Of a DNA stretch of 64,000 nt, positions 1 through 11,289 are shown one piece after another (within the stretch, counting starts at the first letter, position 1; each line of letters begins with the position of its first letter). The translations under genes and the position numbers were made by a program. Below the pieces are notes generated by a model. The model saw only the letters and a program-made list of their open reading frames with translations, searched no databases and had not been told where the DNA came from. Where the stretch lies: assembly GCA_039105265.1 (NCBI GenBank), contig JAPFFF010000053.1, forward strand, positions 124,001 through 188,000, given 5' to 3'. The stretch comes from Tritrichomonas musculus. Its lineage: Eukaryota > Parabasalia > Tritrichomonadida > Tritrichomonadidae.

Positions 1-10
1 CGACGCATAT

Positions 11-469
11 TTATACGAAGCAATCATCCTTTATATCGCTATCATCGAATTCAATTTTGAACTGGTCGCGAATACATTTGATATTATGTTTGTTGACACA
101 TTCGAGAACGTGACATGGATAGTATGGAGTGTCCATATATGTTTGCATCGTGAAATCTATGACAAGGACGTATAGATTATCCTTACTCTCGAATTTACCG
201 TTGAATGATACTATAATCGAATCCCCAAACAATTTAATGATTTTATTATAGTTGATGAATACATTATTTTTCTTATTATTAGATTCGAGTGTGATGAATA
301 AAGGTTTGCAACAATATTTGCCAAACTTATTTTTAAATACTTTCTCCCCTTCGAAATAGATGACAGCCTTTACAAACTTGTTGTTCTTATATGTATCATT
401 GATAAATGAAACGAGCTTGGTTGGTGAGTAGAAGTTATTGTTAGTGTCTACGATTGAATCAACAGACAT
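11..469 (-). CDS. Polinton orphan protein, 152 aa (copy in B)
   Basis: I do not recognise this family. The protein is small and mixed alpha/beta in look, with no signal peptide or membrane segment. It is Lys/Asn-rich in the first half and ends in an acidic stretch followed by DDCFV. An almost identical gene lies at 53215-53673 in Polinton A, in the same position between the tRNA-like unit and the basic-region gene, which supports it as a real gene. The ATG is at 469 and the leader towards the tRNA-like unit is AT-rich. Function is unknown; a regulatory or accessory role is only a guess from position. Confidence 0.7.
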   Translation of the reverse strand: MSVDSIVDTNNNFYSPTKLVSFINDTYKNNKFVKAVIYFEGEKVFKNKFGKYCCKPLFITLESNNKKNNVFINYNKIIKLFGDSIIVSFNGKFESKDNLYVLVIDFTMQTYMDTPYYPCHVLECVNKHNIKCIRDQFKIEFDDSDIKDDCFV

Positions 470-604
470 TTATATTAGGATAAAAAAATAAAAAATTTTA
501 GACATGTGATATAAAAAATATTTTTGAAAAATTTTGGGCATATATAGCGATATATGTATGATGGAATATAGTTGGAACAGTTTAAATAGTAAATCGAAAA
601 CATA

Positions 605-702
605 TATGTGTTAGCGCTAACTGGTATAGTTGTTGGATCATGAAGCATGTCTCCCAGCTTCGGCGGCAGGCATGAGTTCGATTCGCTGCCATACCGATTT
701 TT
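605..702 (+). ncRNA. tRNA-like Pol III unit (copy in B)
   Basis: Lying between two genes is a stretch with an A-box-like TAGCGCTAACTGG (612-624), a B-box GTTCGATTC (676-684) and a TTTTT run (698-702) fit to end Pol III transcription. The A-to-B spacing of 64 nt suits a tRNA with a long variable arm, and a CAGC-TTCG-GCGG hairpin sits where that arm would be. A loop containing CAT sits near the anticodon position. The acceptor and T stems pair poorly, so it is more likely tRNA-like or decayed than a working tRNA. It is also present in Polinton A. Confidence 0.4.
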
Positions 703-806
703 CGTATTATTTTCGGTCCATATTTGTGATAGAGCCCTAGCGAACTAAACACCTTGTGGTAAGCTATTACTTGTGGATTATGGATAATACGAAGCATTGT
801 CGGCAA

Positions 807-938
807 TGCAAACCCAAACCAGCTCCTGTAATTGGATGCAGATATTTTCCTTGGGGGATTGATATATAATCCCGGGTACGTATGTTGGTTCCTCGAGAGA
901 ATGCATTACGCATCCAATTATGGGGGTTGGTTTTTGCA
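807..938. other. Large stem-loop in intergenic DNA (copy in B)
   Basis: Two arms of roughly 30 bases pair across this segment: the left arm ends in TAATTGGATGC at about 839 and the right arm starts GCATCCAATTA at 909. Mismatches are partly G-U. A second small hairpin, GGGATT/AATCCC, sits in the loop. The structure lies just past the 3' end of the conserved orphan gene (948-1478, minus) and beside the tRNA-like unit. It could be a transcript-end structure or an RNA. Polinton A has the same structure. Confidence 0.5.
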
Positions 939-947
939 TTTTTATTT

Positions 948-1478
948 TTACATATTGATGCAGTATTTGAGACATAAATGGTATACGTTAACGAGTTCGT
1001 TATACTCCTTATTGTAGACCTGCTTGAAATCCGTTACAATTTCTCCATTCTCATTAACAATTTTGATAGCTTCTATTTTACGAATTGGATTAGCTTTAGT
1101 TGCACAACATTTAATATCTTCATCCAGATATATATCTACCTGTTCAGTATGGATAGCTGCCTTGATAATATTTTGTAAAGCCGACATGGGAACAATGATA
1201 CAATTTTTGGAGATGAGATTACTTAATAACGCCTTATCTTGATTCAATAATATTTGTGCATATGATTCTAATATAACAGTCCTCACATCCATGCCCTCAG
1301 CGGATGATACTGGTTGCTCCTCATCGATATCTCTCGTAATGACGATATCCTCCTTGCCATCATCCCTCTTATTAATGATGATATTATTATTAATATTAGA
1401 TGTTGATTGCGATGCAGCTGATGGTTCTAATGAAACGTTTGCATTGATACCTGCATTAGCATTTCTTTTCTTGATCAT
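948..1478 (-). CDS. Conserved Polinton orphan, 176 aa (B copy)
   Basis: The function of this family is unknown. It occurs four times in the window (also 28036-28557, 33752-34276 and 54167-54697), once in each Polinton lineage. The N-terminus is low in complexity: a basic MIKKR start, a Ser/Ala stretch, then the very conserved core NINNNIIINKRDDGKEDIVI followed by TRD. The C-terminal 90 residues hold AQILLNQDKALL, a Cys pair (CCA.KANPIR) and VYNKEYNELVN. No transmembrane segment is visible. It lies between the capsid gene block and the tRNA-like unit, as in A. Confidence 0.75.
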   Translation of the reverse strand: MIKKRNANAGINANVSLEPSAASQSTSNINNNIIINKRDDGKEDIVITRDIDEEQPVSSAEGMDVRTVILESYAQILLNQDKALLSNLISKNCIIVPMSALQNIIKAAIHTEQVDIYLDEDIKCCATKANPIRKIEAIKIVNENGEIVTDFKQVYNKEYNELVNVYHLCLKYCINM

Positions 1479-1509
1479 TTCCCCAAAAATAAAATATTAT
1501 AAACCATGT

Positions 1510-1518
1510 GATTTCTCA
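1510..1518. repeat. Target-site duplication of Mutator-like element
   Basis: GATTTCTCA here is repeated exactly at 9469-9477, on both sides of the inserted element. Polinton A has a continuous version of this target sequence. Nine bases is the usual duplication length of Mutator-like transposons. Confidence 0.9.
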
Positions 1519-1699
1519 GGGCTTCGTCTGAAATCACCAAGGTCAAATTCACTTCACCATTCAATTTTTGGTGATTTTCATTCAATTTTTTTTTGGTGAA
1601 AAGTTCAAAAAAAATGAAAAAAATAAATTCACCACACCTCCAATTCAAATTATCTCAATTTTAATTTTAAACGTTTTTTAAAATTTACAAATTCACCAC
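1519..1699 (+). repeat. Left terminal inverted repeat of Mutator-like element
   Basis: About 181 bp, pairing with 9288-9468. Both copies carry the same internal motifs, such as TTCACCACACCTCCAATTC. Confidence 0.9.
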
Positions 1700-2515
1700 T
1701 AATCAAAAAAAAACAAAATTAATATTTAAATTTCCAACGAAAGAATAAATATTTAGAATAACAAATCATATAAATAATAAATATAACTTAAAATAAAATC
1801 AAAAACATTTAATTGCTTGAATTATGAAAAATATCCAAAAATGGTACATATTTGATATCTTACAAAAATATTTATTAGAGCATATTTTGATTGCTCCATG
1901 TATAATATAATATGCTAATGTGAACTCAAAGGTTATAATCAATAATGTCAAATATTTATCGATTAAAAATAATTGGATTATTGAAAAATTGTATTTTTCT
2001 ATTGAATTCTTCGGAATAAAAAAGACCTATATTCGGCTAATTGTCCCTATTTATTATTTCAAAATAATTAAGAATAATATCTAGAATATTTAAGTATGAA
2101 TAATTGAATCTTCAAATGATTACAATATTATTATATATCAAATAGATAAAAGAGAAACTTTGCTTTATATTGATTTTATGTATCAAAAGCGATTATTTAA
2201 TGAGAAAATGAAAATAAATTTCTGTTATAAATATAAAATAAATTGATTAAAAATAATTTATGAGTATTTAATTAATTTTTTTGATTTTATAGCAAAATAT
2301 AAATCATTTAGAATATTAAATATTTTGATTATTTATTTAGTAATAGTTGTGAAACAAATGTTAATGATATATTTAATATTTTCACTTGGTAATAATTAAA
2401 TAAATGTTAATTTATTATGTGCTAAAGTATTATCAAATATTTGAATGTGTATTCAAAAATAAAAATAAAAATAATTACAGTATAGTAAAAAAATATGAAA
2501 TCGTCAAAAAATACT

Positions 2516-2722
2516 AAAAAAGTTGGAAAATACACTTTTTCAAAGAAATAAGGCCAAATTTGCTTGGCTAATTCTTTTTATCGTCATTTGAAAAAATGGA
2601 TTTTCGAACTTTTTCGTAAAATTCAAAAAGCTGGAAAAGCTACTTTTTCAAATGACGATAAAACAATATTTACTCAAAAAAATTGAGTGTTTATTATGAA
2701 AAAGCTTGTTTTCCAACTTTTT
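2516..2722. repeat. Foldback repeat inside the Mutator-like element
   Basis: The outer arms AAAAAGTTGGAAAA and TTTTCCAACTTTTT and the inner arms CGTCATTTGAAAAA and TTTTTCAAATGACG pair with each other, making a roughly 200-bp imperfect palindrome. It could be a small MITE; no clear duplication is seen. Confidence 0.55.
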
Positions 2723-2995
2723 GAATAATATTTTTACGTTTTTATATTTTTTATAAACGAATATAAAGATTTGAATATATAATCGTTTATAATTAATTTA
2801 ATTATTCTTTTTTGGGAAAAAAAAATGTTGTTTAACTTTGTTTTTTGTTTAAATTATTTGATTAGTTTTCAAAGTTTTTCTAAAAAAGCTAAACGGAATG
2901 TATTAAAACAATAAAGAAAATTATATTATATAATTTATATAAGAAGTGAATTCTGAGAAAGTTTAAATATATATATATATATATTAATATATATA

Positions 2996-3717
2996 TTAAG
3001 TGAGGAATTTTTATCCTTTTGGCACTTTTGGGATAACTTTGGATAAAAAAATTTTTTTAGTATTCATTGAAATAGAGAAATTTTTTGAATGTACATTCGA
3101 TTAAACTTGTAAAAAAATTTAGATTTAATGTAAATATATATTTAATTTAAGAAGATATTAAAAAAAAAAAAATGAAAAAATTCAATATATTAATAACTTT
3201 AATTTGAAATAACTTATATCTCAAAAAGTTATTTATTTTATTCGTCAGCCATTCAAATATTACCTATATATTGAATTTGCAAAACATAAAAAAAATTATA
3301 GAATTCAAAAAAATATGATCATATATTGAAATTATACTAAGAAAAAAGTCAAATTTCTTGATGGTAATATGAAAAAATGATTTTTTAAAAAGCAAAATCT
3401 TATATTTTCCTAATGTTTATTATATATTTCAGGTGGTTTAATAAAAGCTTGTTTTTTAAGGAAAAATCATTTTATTTTCAAAATATCTTCTAAAAACAAA
3501 AGCAAATTCATTTCACTATGAATACAACATCGAAAACCGGCTTATTTTTTTATTTTTAAAAAAAATAATAATAAATATACTTTTTTTCAAAAATATAGTT
3601 ATTTTTTTTTACTTTTAATATAATACGCAAGCTAAAAACAGTCTTTTTAAGCAGTCACTTTTCTTGGATAATTTTAGATAATTTTTATTGACCTAAGGAT
3701 AAAAATTCCGCACTTAA
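2996..3717. mobile_element. MITE-like element, 0.7 kb, flanked by TTAA
   Basis: The inverted ends read GTGAGGAATTTTTATCC on the left and GTGCGGAATTTTTATCC when the right end is reversed. TTAA lies directly outside both (2996-2999 and 3714-3717). TTAA would suit piggyBac-type insertion. A TA duplication (Tc1/mariner type) with ends starting AGTG is equally compatible. No coding capacity is visible. Confidence 0.6.
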
Positions 3718-4269
3718 ATATATATATAAATCAAAACAAAATGATACATACCTTCATTGGAATGTCCTTTCATACTCTATATTTGAAAAAAATTATTGAA
3801 TTTTTTTTCTCCTTCAGAAAAAATTGAGAGGAATTAACAGAAATCATTTATTATAAGATGAAGTCAACTAATCGACTGATTCCTGATTTGAAAGCTTATG
3901 TATAGATTTATTTTGAATATTATATGATTAAATTGTTTTTTATATTCATAATAATAATTAAATGTGTAAAAATATTTAAAAAACATTAACAATCCATCAA
4001 GAAAAATTTGTTAAACATGAAACTTAAATTTGAAAAGAAAAAATTGAGAGGTTAAAATATTTGAATGTACATTCAAATTAGATATTCTAATAAAACATTT
4101 TTATCTCAATAATATAAATTAATATTAGAGATATTTAAAATAAAATAACTACTATATATTATAATAAATATTATATGTACTTATATAAAATCCAAACTAA
4201 TTATGCTATGAGTTTTTGTGCTAAAAATAAGTTGTCCCTCATCTACTTAAAATTAGAATTATCTTTCCA

Positions 4270-6070
4270 AAATTGATTCAAACAAATCTATTGTTAAATA
4301 TAGAACTCATCAATATCTTTTATTGTTCAGTAGCATCTAATGATAATGTACTGTCAGCAAAGTATGTTGTGATAATTATGCTTTGAAATTGAAGTTGGCT
4401 TCATTGGAATCAAAGTTAAGCAAATGTCATAAAGTAAATGAAGTGGCATACACACGAACTACACCGCTAAGCATAGCCAACAAAGTCAATCAATTTATCA
4501 TTGAAGGTAATGAACATATAATGTTATGATCACTCATGTACCATATAATAATCATTCACAATTGATTGATGTCATTCATAAAGCAGGTTAAATTGACGTC
4601 CCGTTTGATATAGTGTTCATATCATATGCAACTGTATCAAATGAATGTGTTGATTGTACAACATATGTAATTAGTATTATGACACTTAATATTGATTAAA
4701 CACCATCGAATGTACAGATCTCTGACACTCCATAAGACCTATTCTTGAATAATGTCACTGATTTCAGGAACCTGCCCATGCGATGATGAATTATTAAGAG
4801 AGAGTATTTTTGTTCGTGAAATTCTCGCTCATTTAAATCAATTAATATAAAGAGGTCATCGCTAGGTTCGCTGAGCTTGCCATGCTCAGTCATAGCTTTT
4901 TTTCGACTCATTTAGCTTCGTAATTCAAGGCCAGAATCATCTTTCCTTCTCCTCAGCTAAAAACCTACTCCATTTGTGTCAGATTATACACAATCTTTTT
5001 GAAAAATAAAGTAGTATACGGAAGGCTATTGCTGAAAGGAACAAGCCTACCTCTTGGTTGACCCTCGAGCTACTCCATTGGCTTGCGTCCTCGACCATTT
5101 AAAAGGTTCTATCATTCGCGTATTCAAAAAGAGGCATTTTAGACACCAATTTATGAATGATGATGATTGGATCTTCTTTCAACCTGCATATGATTCTGGT
5201 GGCGGTGCTAGTATCTTACTCACATTTGGGGATACGAGTTTTAACCATTTGGAATTAAATATAGAACACATATATATCTTTCAGAGTTCAGTAGCGTCTA
5301 ATGATAATGTATTGTCAGCTAAGTAATTTGTTGATAACTATGCGTTGAAGAGCGAGTATGATGCATTGAAATTGAAGTTGGATTCATTGGAATGATGATG
5401 TGGCATACAATCGAACTACTCCGTTAAAAAAAACCAATAAGGTCATTAAATTTTTCTTTGAAGGTAATGAACATCAAACACATATTGTTATGACATCTCA
5501 AATACCATATCATAATCATACACGATTGATTGGTGCCATTCATGAAGCATGTGATATTGACATCCCATTTGATATAATGTTCAAATCCTATGGAACTGTA
5601 TCACATGAATATATTGATGGCATTACAAATGTAATTAGTATTATTACACTTGATATTTATTACACACCATCGAACGTAATAATCACTGATTATCCATTTG
5701 CCTTATACTGGAATAGTATCACTGGTGCAGTGTTCACACATAGGTTAAAAGACTCTGAGGAAACAATCTTCGGTATCACTGTTGAACTGACATATGAATG
5801 GTCATCTCATCAATTAATCGAAATAACACTGTTTCATCAGCTGAATTTATCGTCGGGGTACATTTCAATCATAGAAAACATTTTTTGCAGCTGATTTTTT
5901 GTGAAGAGAACTTTTTGAATACATGAATGATACCACTTTTTAAATACGCCAACGACAGAACTTTGGCTGGGAATTTCAGCTATGGCCCACAGTATACTAC
6001 CAATAGAATGATGCATTTTTTGGATAATACAATGACTTGATTTCTTGAAGCAATGCAAATAGAAAGGAGT
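4270..6070 (+). pseudogene. Degraded Polinton fibre-gene pieces inside the Mutator-like element
   Basis: Two related blocks (about 4.27-4.74 and 5.15-5.9 kb) encode short stretches resembling the C-terminal part of the fibre-like protein at 42168-47327: a VASNDNVLSAK-like segment followed by NYALKSEYDALKLKLDSLE. In Polinton A the matching stretch is NAYSARYVSNTFALK followed by NYALKSDYDELKTRIENL. The blocks resemble each other and so look like a local duplication. The copy is broken in many places and very old compared with the transposon ends. Either the transposon picked up a Polinton piece, or a Polinton landed in its ancestor. Confidence 0.6.
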
Positions 6071-6339
6071 CAAATAAAGGATGAAATAAAGTCCAAAGCA
6101 TATCCTATATTTTAATTGAAACTTTCTGAAATATTAAACAATATTTTCTTATACGTTGTTATTTTGTTTTGTCGGGGCTTAAAAAAAGGTTGATTTTGTG
6201 ATAAAATAAATAGATAAAGATTAAAAATGCAAAACCATGTTGTAAACATGAGAAACCTGGTTTATACAACCATTAAAATTGACATTAAGATAAAGATATT
6301 CTGGAGAAAGACATGTTTACAACCTTCTGAAAATTGACA

Positions 6340-6440
6340 TTAAGATAAAGGAATTCTGGGAAAAGACAGATTTTCAAACTGGCTTTTTCTTAATATCAAG
6401 TCTATGGGGCTTATAAACCTGTCTTTTCCCAGAAATCGAA
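6340..6440. repeat. Small hairpin and short direct repeats
   Basis: GAATTCTGGGAAAAGACAG and its complement CTGTCTTTTCCCAGAAATC face each other. The segment TTGACATTAAGATAAAG also occurs twice (about 6270 and 6330). No gene is visible around it. Confidence 0.4.
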
Positions 6441-6954
6441 GAAGAAATTGTCGCTAGATTTTCAAAAAAGTTATATCATTATATTGATTAATCATATTCT
6501 AGTATAAAAATGCATCAAAAAAATATATTATAAATAAATATTTTAACATAATTTTATTGAGTTTAATTATGATTAAAAAACTGATCTTTAATGATATATA
6601 ATGTTAAAAAATATAGTTTAAGGGATCATATCAAATTGTGTTTAAAAAATTCTATGAGTTATCACAAAATTAATTGTCTTAAAAAAATTTATTTCTTGAG
6701 TATTTTTGCTATGTTTTGGTATATATAAATTATATAAATTATATATCATTTATTTCTATTCTTCTTTTAAGCCTATTCCCTTTTTTCAATAAAAAATAAA
6801 AAGTTGAGAGATGTAAAAATTTTTAAAAAATGATCGGAATGGTGAAATTTTAAAGTTTTAAACTTTTTCTGAAATAATTGAATCTTATTTTCTATGAGTT
6901 TCTTCAATATTGAAATGTTTACAAAAAGATATGATAGAGGTCCCTTAAAGTATT

Positions 6955-7694
6955 AAACTGTTTTCAATCTGACTGGAACATAACTTTTTGTGTTATATAT
7001 CAACTTTTTGAAAAAAAAGCGAAAATTTTAAAAATTGAATAATTTAAGATCCAAAAGCAAATATATACATTTAGATCCAATGACCCAAATTCATCGTCAA
7101 AAAAGGATGAACCAGCAATTTTATTAGTCCAAAGATCCAATAAATTTCGAATGTTGTTTCCAAGCTAATTATAAAGTTTATTTTCAAATTAGCATCTCAG
7201 GAATTTGCAAAATATGCATACCAAAATAAAATACTCTTGTTATTATTAGCAATATTTATGCAACGCGATATCAAAATTCTTATTATAACCTAATATTTTG
7301 CTTTTTTTCCAAAAAAGAATGTAATCATAAAAAAAAAAAAAAAAGTGGTGCATCAAAAAAGATACGAGAACTTTCATAAATATTGTTTATTCGTTCTACA
7401 AATAATTATCATATACATTAATAATGTCAATATATCTTCACAAAAAAAGTTTTAAATTTAGTTATTTACACATTATAGATATTTTGTAGCATATGTGTAT
7501 GGAGAATTAACAAATTTGTTAATTCTATTAATAAAATTAAAATTTTTTAAAAACTCGTTTTTTTCGATCTGATGGGATCAAAATGAATACTTTACAACAT
7601 TTGTAAAAACATTTATGAATAGAATTTTTTTGTAAATAACGTGTTTTTATTCAATTCCATTCAATTTTTGTTCCAATCAGATTGGAAACAGTTT
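6955..7694. repeat. Foldback, 0.74 kb, inside the Mutator-like element
   Basis: AAACTGTTTTCAATCTGACT on the left pairs with AATCAGATTGGAAACAGTTT on the right. TATT sits just outside both ends, which may be a short duplication. No coding potential is visible. It is probably another MITE nested in the Mutator-like element. Confidence 0.5.
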
Positions 7695-8147
7695 TATTTT
7701 AAATTGTTAACGATTTTAATTTAATAAAGTTTTTATTAAAATTCTGACTTTTCGAATATTTAAACTAATTCTACAGGAGGTTCAAAATTTATCTATCAGA
7801 AATATTAATATTGATCATAATTAATTTTTCAAGTAATTGCGTATTTTCTTTTGATATTGGTTTTTCTATTAAAAAATTGTACAAATATTATGGTAATTTG
7901 ATTAGATTACTGTTTTCTCTTGTTAATTTTGATAATAATAATTAATTTATGAAAATCAAATTTTGAATTAAATAATCTTTAATTAAAAAAATGATTTTTC
8001 TGTAATTTTAGTAGTAAAAAATAGAAATAAGTTTTGTTTTGGGGATACCGTTTTTGAGATATTACTTAAAAATTGAAAACGTATTTGTAAAATCATTTCT
8101 GTTTAGTTTTTTTTTCTGAGAATTAAAAATAACCCAATTGAAAATTT

Positions 8148-8356
8148 AAACCTTGTTTTTTTATTTGCATCTTCCATTTAAATTAAAATTGCATTATATT
8201 GATAACCACCCATTTATATTTATTTTAAAATTATAAATAATATACTACCTTATATATATAATTTAAATTATGCATATATTCTTTTTGAAACCTTTTTATT
8301 AATGAAGAAAATATAGTTTATTTTGAATAGGAGGTGCAAATTAAAAAACAAGGTTT
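8148..8356. repeat. Foldback, about 0.2 kb
   Basis: AAACCTTGTTTTTTTATTTG and its near complement ending AAAACAAGGTTT form inverted arms about 25 bp long. No further feature is seen from here to 9287 apart from AT-rich DNA. Confidence 0.45.
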
Positions 8357-9287
8357 ATTTTATTCTTCTCAAATTTAAAAAAATTTCTTTATTTTTTGGG
8401 TTCAAAGGTTTTGACCAATTCTTCCCTCAATTATTAATTCTTTAATATCTTATTTGGTTAATTATAAATCATTTTATTTATACTGTAATATTTTATTGAT
8501 ATATATTCATAGAATATAAAAGCATTCTATAGTACCTATATTTTTATATACATTGAAATATAGATCATTTATTTTGAGATAAATATATAAAAATAAATTG
8601 AAATATCAAAGAAATATTTCAATAATTTAATTGTAAACGTAAAATTGTATTGAAATCATATTTTCTTGATATCATTTGAAAATTTAATATATTAATAATA
8701 AACTGCATATAAATATATTCAATTACAAATATTCTTAATATTTTAATAATATAAATCAATATTACTGAAAATTGGAGTCTTTCAATTTTATTTTGCTAAT
8801 TATTCTTTTTTATTACCTTTTAAGGTTCAAAGACAGTTTAAGCAATATATTACTAAATGAACAACTTAACAATATTTACTTTCATTTGATTTTTAAATCA
8901 TTTCATATAAATCAAAAGCTGCGTTTTCTCTCCAAAATATAAAGATATAGTTGTTTTGTCCATTCAAGATAAATATTCTGAAACCAAAAATTTAAATTAT
9001 TTCAGAATAGCAAAGTTTTATATCTACAAAATAATCTATATAAACCTATTCTATTTTTGATTATATAATTTAGTTCAAAACATGTTTTCTAACCCCTACT
9101 TTAATTTCCAATGATAAAAACCTCTTATTTTTCCTAAAATTGAGATTTTAATATTTCAATGACATAAAAAACCTTGTTAACTAGGAATTATTGTATTTAC
9201 AAATGCATCTTTTAGCCTATAGCAAGCATTTCTTAATTTTTTCATTTTTTGAAAGAATATTCATAATTAATTTTTATTTTTTAGAGT

Positions 9288-9468
9288 GTGGTGAATTTGT
9301 AAATTTTAAAAAACGTTTAAAATTAAAATTGAGATAATTTGAATTGGAGGTGTGGTGAATTTATTTTTTTCATTTTTTTTGAACTTTTCACCAAAAAAAA
9401 ATTGAATGAAAATCACCAAAAATTGAATGGTGAAGTGAATTTGACCTTGGTGATTTCAGACGAAGCCC
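9288..9468 (-). repeat. Right terminal inverted repeat of Mutator-like element
   Basis: The inverted copy of 1519-1699. It ends in CGAAGCCC and is followed by the duplicated GATTTCTCA (9469-9477). Confidence 0.9.
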
Positions 9469-9839
9469 GATTTCTCAATAATGTATATTTTTGAAATTGA
9501 TATTAGCCGGCTTATTATATATCAAATTTGCCTTATCTCTCTTATTAGCCAATCCTTGAATCGCTGCCAGGTCTTGAGGTCTATTCAAATATGGTGGTAG
9601 CAATGGAGGAGGTTTCGTTGTCGCATTGTTCAAATAATGCATCCCATCAGTCCAGTGCTTGCCATTTTTGATATTTAATATATTATATTTCATCAATATT
9701 ATTCAAAAAATATTCATAAATATCATAAAAATAAGCTAAATTTCATGTTTGAAGTATTTTTTAATATTTGAGATATAGTTAACAAAAAAAACTTAGAATA
9801 TTATAAAAATTCGTTTTTTATTAAACGATTATTTTAAAG

Positions 9840-10075
9840 TCAATTCGTTGATATTTTCTATTCAATTTCCTGATATTTTTCTTTCAAAATCTTGATATTT
9901 TTTAATTGAAAATTGAATGTAAAAATATCAAGAATTTGAAAGAAAAATATCAAGAAATTGAATAGAAAATATCAGAAATTGAATAGAAAATATCAGAAAT
10001 TGAATAGAAAATATCAGATATTGAATAGAAAATATCAAAGAATTGAATAAAAATATCAAGAAATTTAAATTAAAA
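9840..10075. repeat. Short tandem and inverted repeats
   Basis: A unit close to AAATTGAATAGAAAATATCAG repeats several times in a row (about 9950-10050). A mirrored version precedes it (9848-9910, TGATATTTTTCTTTCAA and relatives), so the cluster can also fold back. No gene is present. Confidence 0.65.
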
Positions 10076-10293
10076 ATAATCGTTTGCATATAAAAACGAT
10101 TTTTTTAAAATAAAAGAAGAATATTTTTGTTAACCAAATTTTCTTTAATTAGTTAAATTTTTATACTTTTACAAGATGAATTTTATGCATCAACCACGGA
10201 AAAGTTTTAACATATTACTAAATAATGCTTGCATTTTTTTTTTTTTTTTTTTTTTGATTTAAAAAAAAAAAAAAATAAAATGAAAAGATATTA

Positions 10294-10976
10294 TACAGTT
10301 TTTTTGAGATTATAACGGAAATATCTACTTTAATAACGGAAAAGTTCTATACGATAACGGAAATTTTCATTTTGATAACAGAAAAGTTCATAATGATTAC
10401 GGAAATATCCAATTTGATGATTGAAAATGTAACCATTTTTTTGTGAAAATCTTTTTGATAAAACCCTCACTTAAAAAATCATGATTTATATATATCATTC
10501 TATTAAATTTCCAATATATCAAATATACGTTGCCTTATGAATGTTTTCTTATTATGTATTCTTACATCAACTTATAAATTATATTTGCAAAATAGAATAA
10601 TTGAATATTTTTAGTAATTATCAGATTCCAATGGTTTATATTAAGTATTAATTTTAAATATATTCCATTAAATTCAATTTTTATGAGAAAAAATTTTTGA
10701 TGATATTTTTGGAAAAAAGTTTCTTTATGTTTATTTTCCTTTTTTCGGTATATATTCCATATTTATGATGATTTTAAATCATTTTATTTATATTTTATTA
10801 AATAAAACCATGATTTTTAAATGGATGTTTTATAAAAAAGATTTTCACCAAAAAATGGTTACTCTTTCCATAATCATAATGAACTTTTCTGTTATCATAA
10901 TGAACATTTCCGTTTTCATATAAAACTTTTCCGTTATTAAAGTAGATTTTTCCGTTATAATCCTGAAAAGACTGTA
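10294..10976. repeat. Foldback, 0.68 kb, with ATAACGGAAA-type repeats
   Basis: TACAGTTTTTTTGAGATTAT pairs with ATAATCCTGAAAAGACTGTA. Both arms carry several spaced copies of a TAACGGAAAAGTTC-like word (left) and its complement (right). The arms are about 170 bp long. No clear target duplication was found. Confidence 0.6.
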
Positions 10977-11167
10977 ATTATAAAAAATACATATAAAGCT
11001 TGCTATGAGTGAATATGGAAAATAAAGTATTTGTGAAATTATAAAATTAATTATTTATATATTGCTCATCCTTTTTCTTTTTTGGATTGGGATATATTCC
11101 TTTTTAATTTTGATTCTAAATGGTTAGTGTTTTGGACCATTGTTCAGCCATTGGCCAAAAAAAATCT

Positions 11168-11180
11168 GGGGCTTCGCCCC
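11168..11180. other. GC-rich hairpin in AT-rich DNA
   Basis: GGGGCTTCGCCCC is a perfect 5-bp stem with a 3-base loop, followed by a C-rich stretch. It stands out from the surrounding AT-rich sequence and may mark the end of an older small element. Confidence 0.4.
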
Positions 11181-11289
11181 CAACCCCCATTAATGATAAT
11201 TTAATTAAAAATAGAAATAATAAACAAAATAAATTTTTATATTATAAATTATTTGATTTTCTTTTTTTGGGATAAGAGTTTTATCAAAA

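Larger units (their letters stand above)
1519..9468. mobile_element. Mutator-like DNA transposon, non-autonomous, 7.95 kb
   Basis: The ends are inverted repeats of about 181 bp, starting GGGCTTCGTCTGAAATCACC and nearly perfect. They are flanked by a 9-bp duplication (GATTTCTCA). Long inverted ends plus a 9-bp duplication fit the Mutator-like (MULE) superfamily. No transposase is visible, so the copy looks non-autonomous. The interior is extremely AT-rich and holds foldback elements (about 2.5, 3.0-3.7, 6.95-7.7 and 8.15-8.36 kb) and degraded pieces of a Polinton fibre gene (about 4.27-6.07 kb). Between those, no gene is seen. Near-identical ends point to a young insertion. Confidence 0.85.

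Noticed and set aside
605-702. Functional tRNA gene
   Set aside because: A-box, B-box and terminator are present, but the acceptor and T stems do not pair well. Kept only as tRNA-like.
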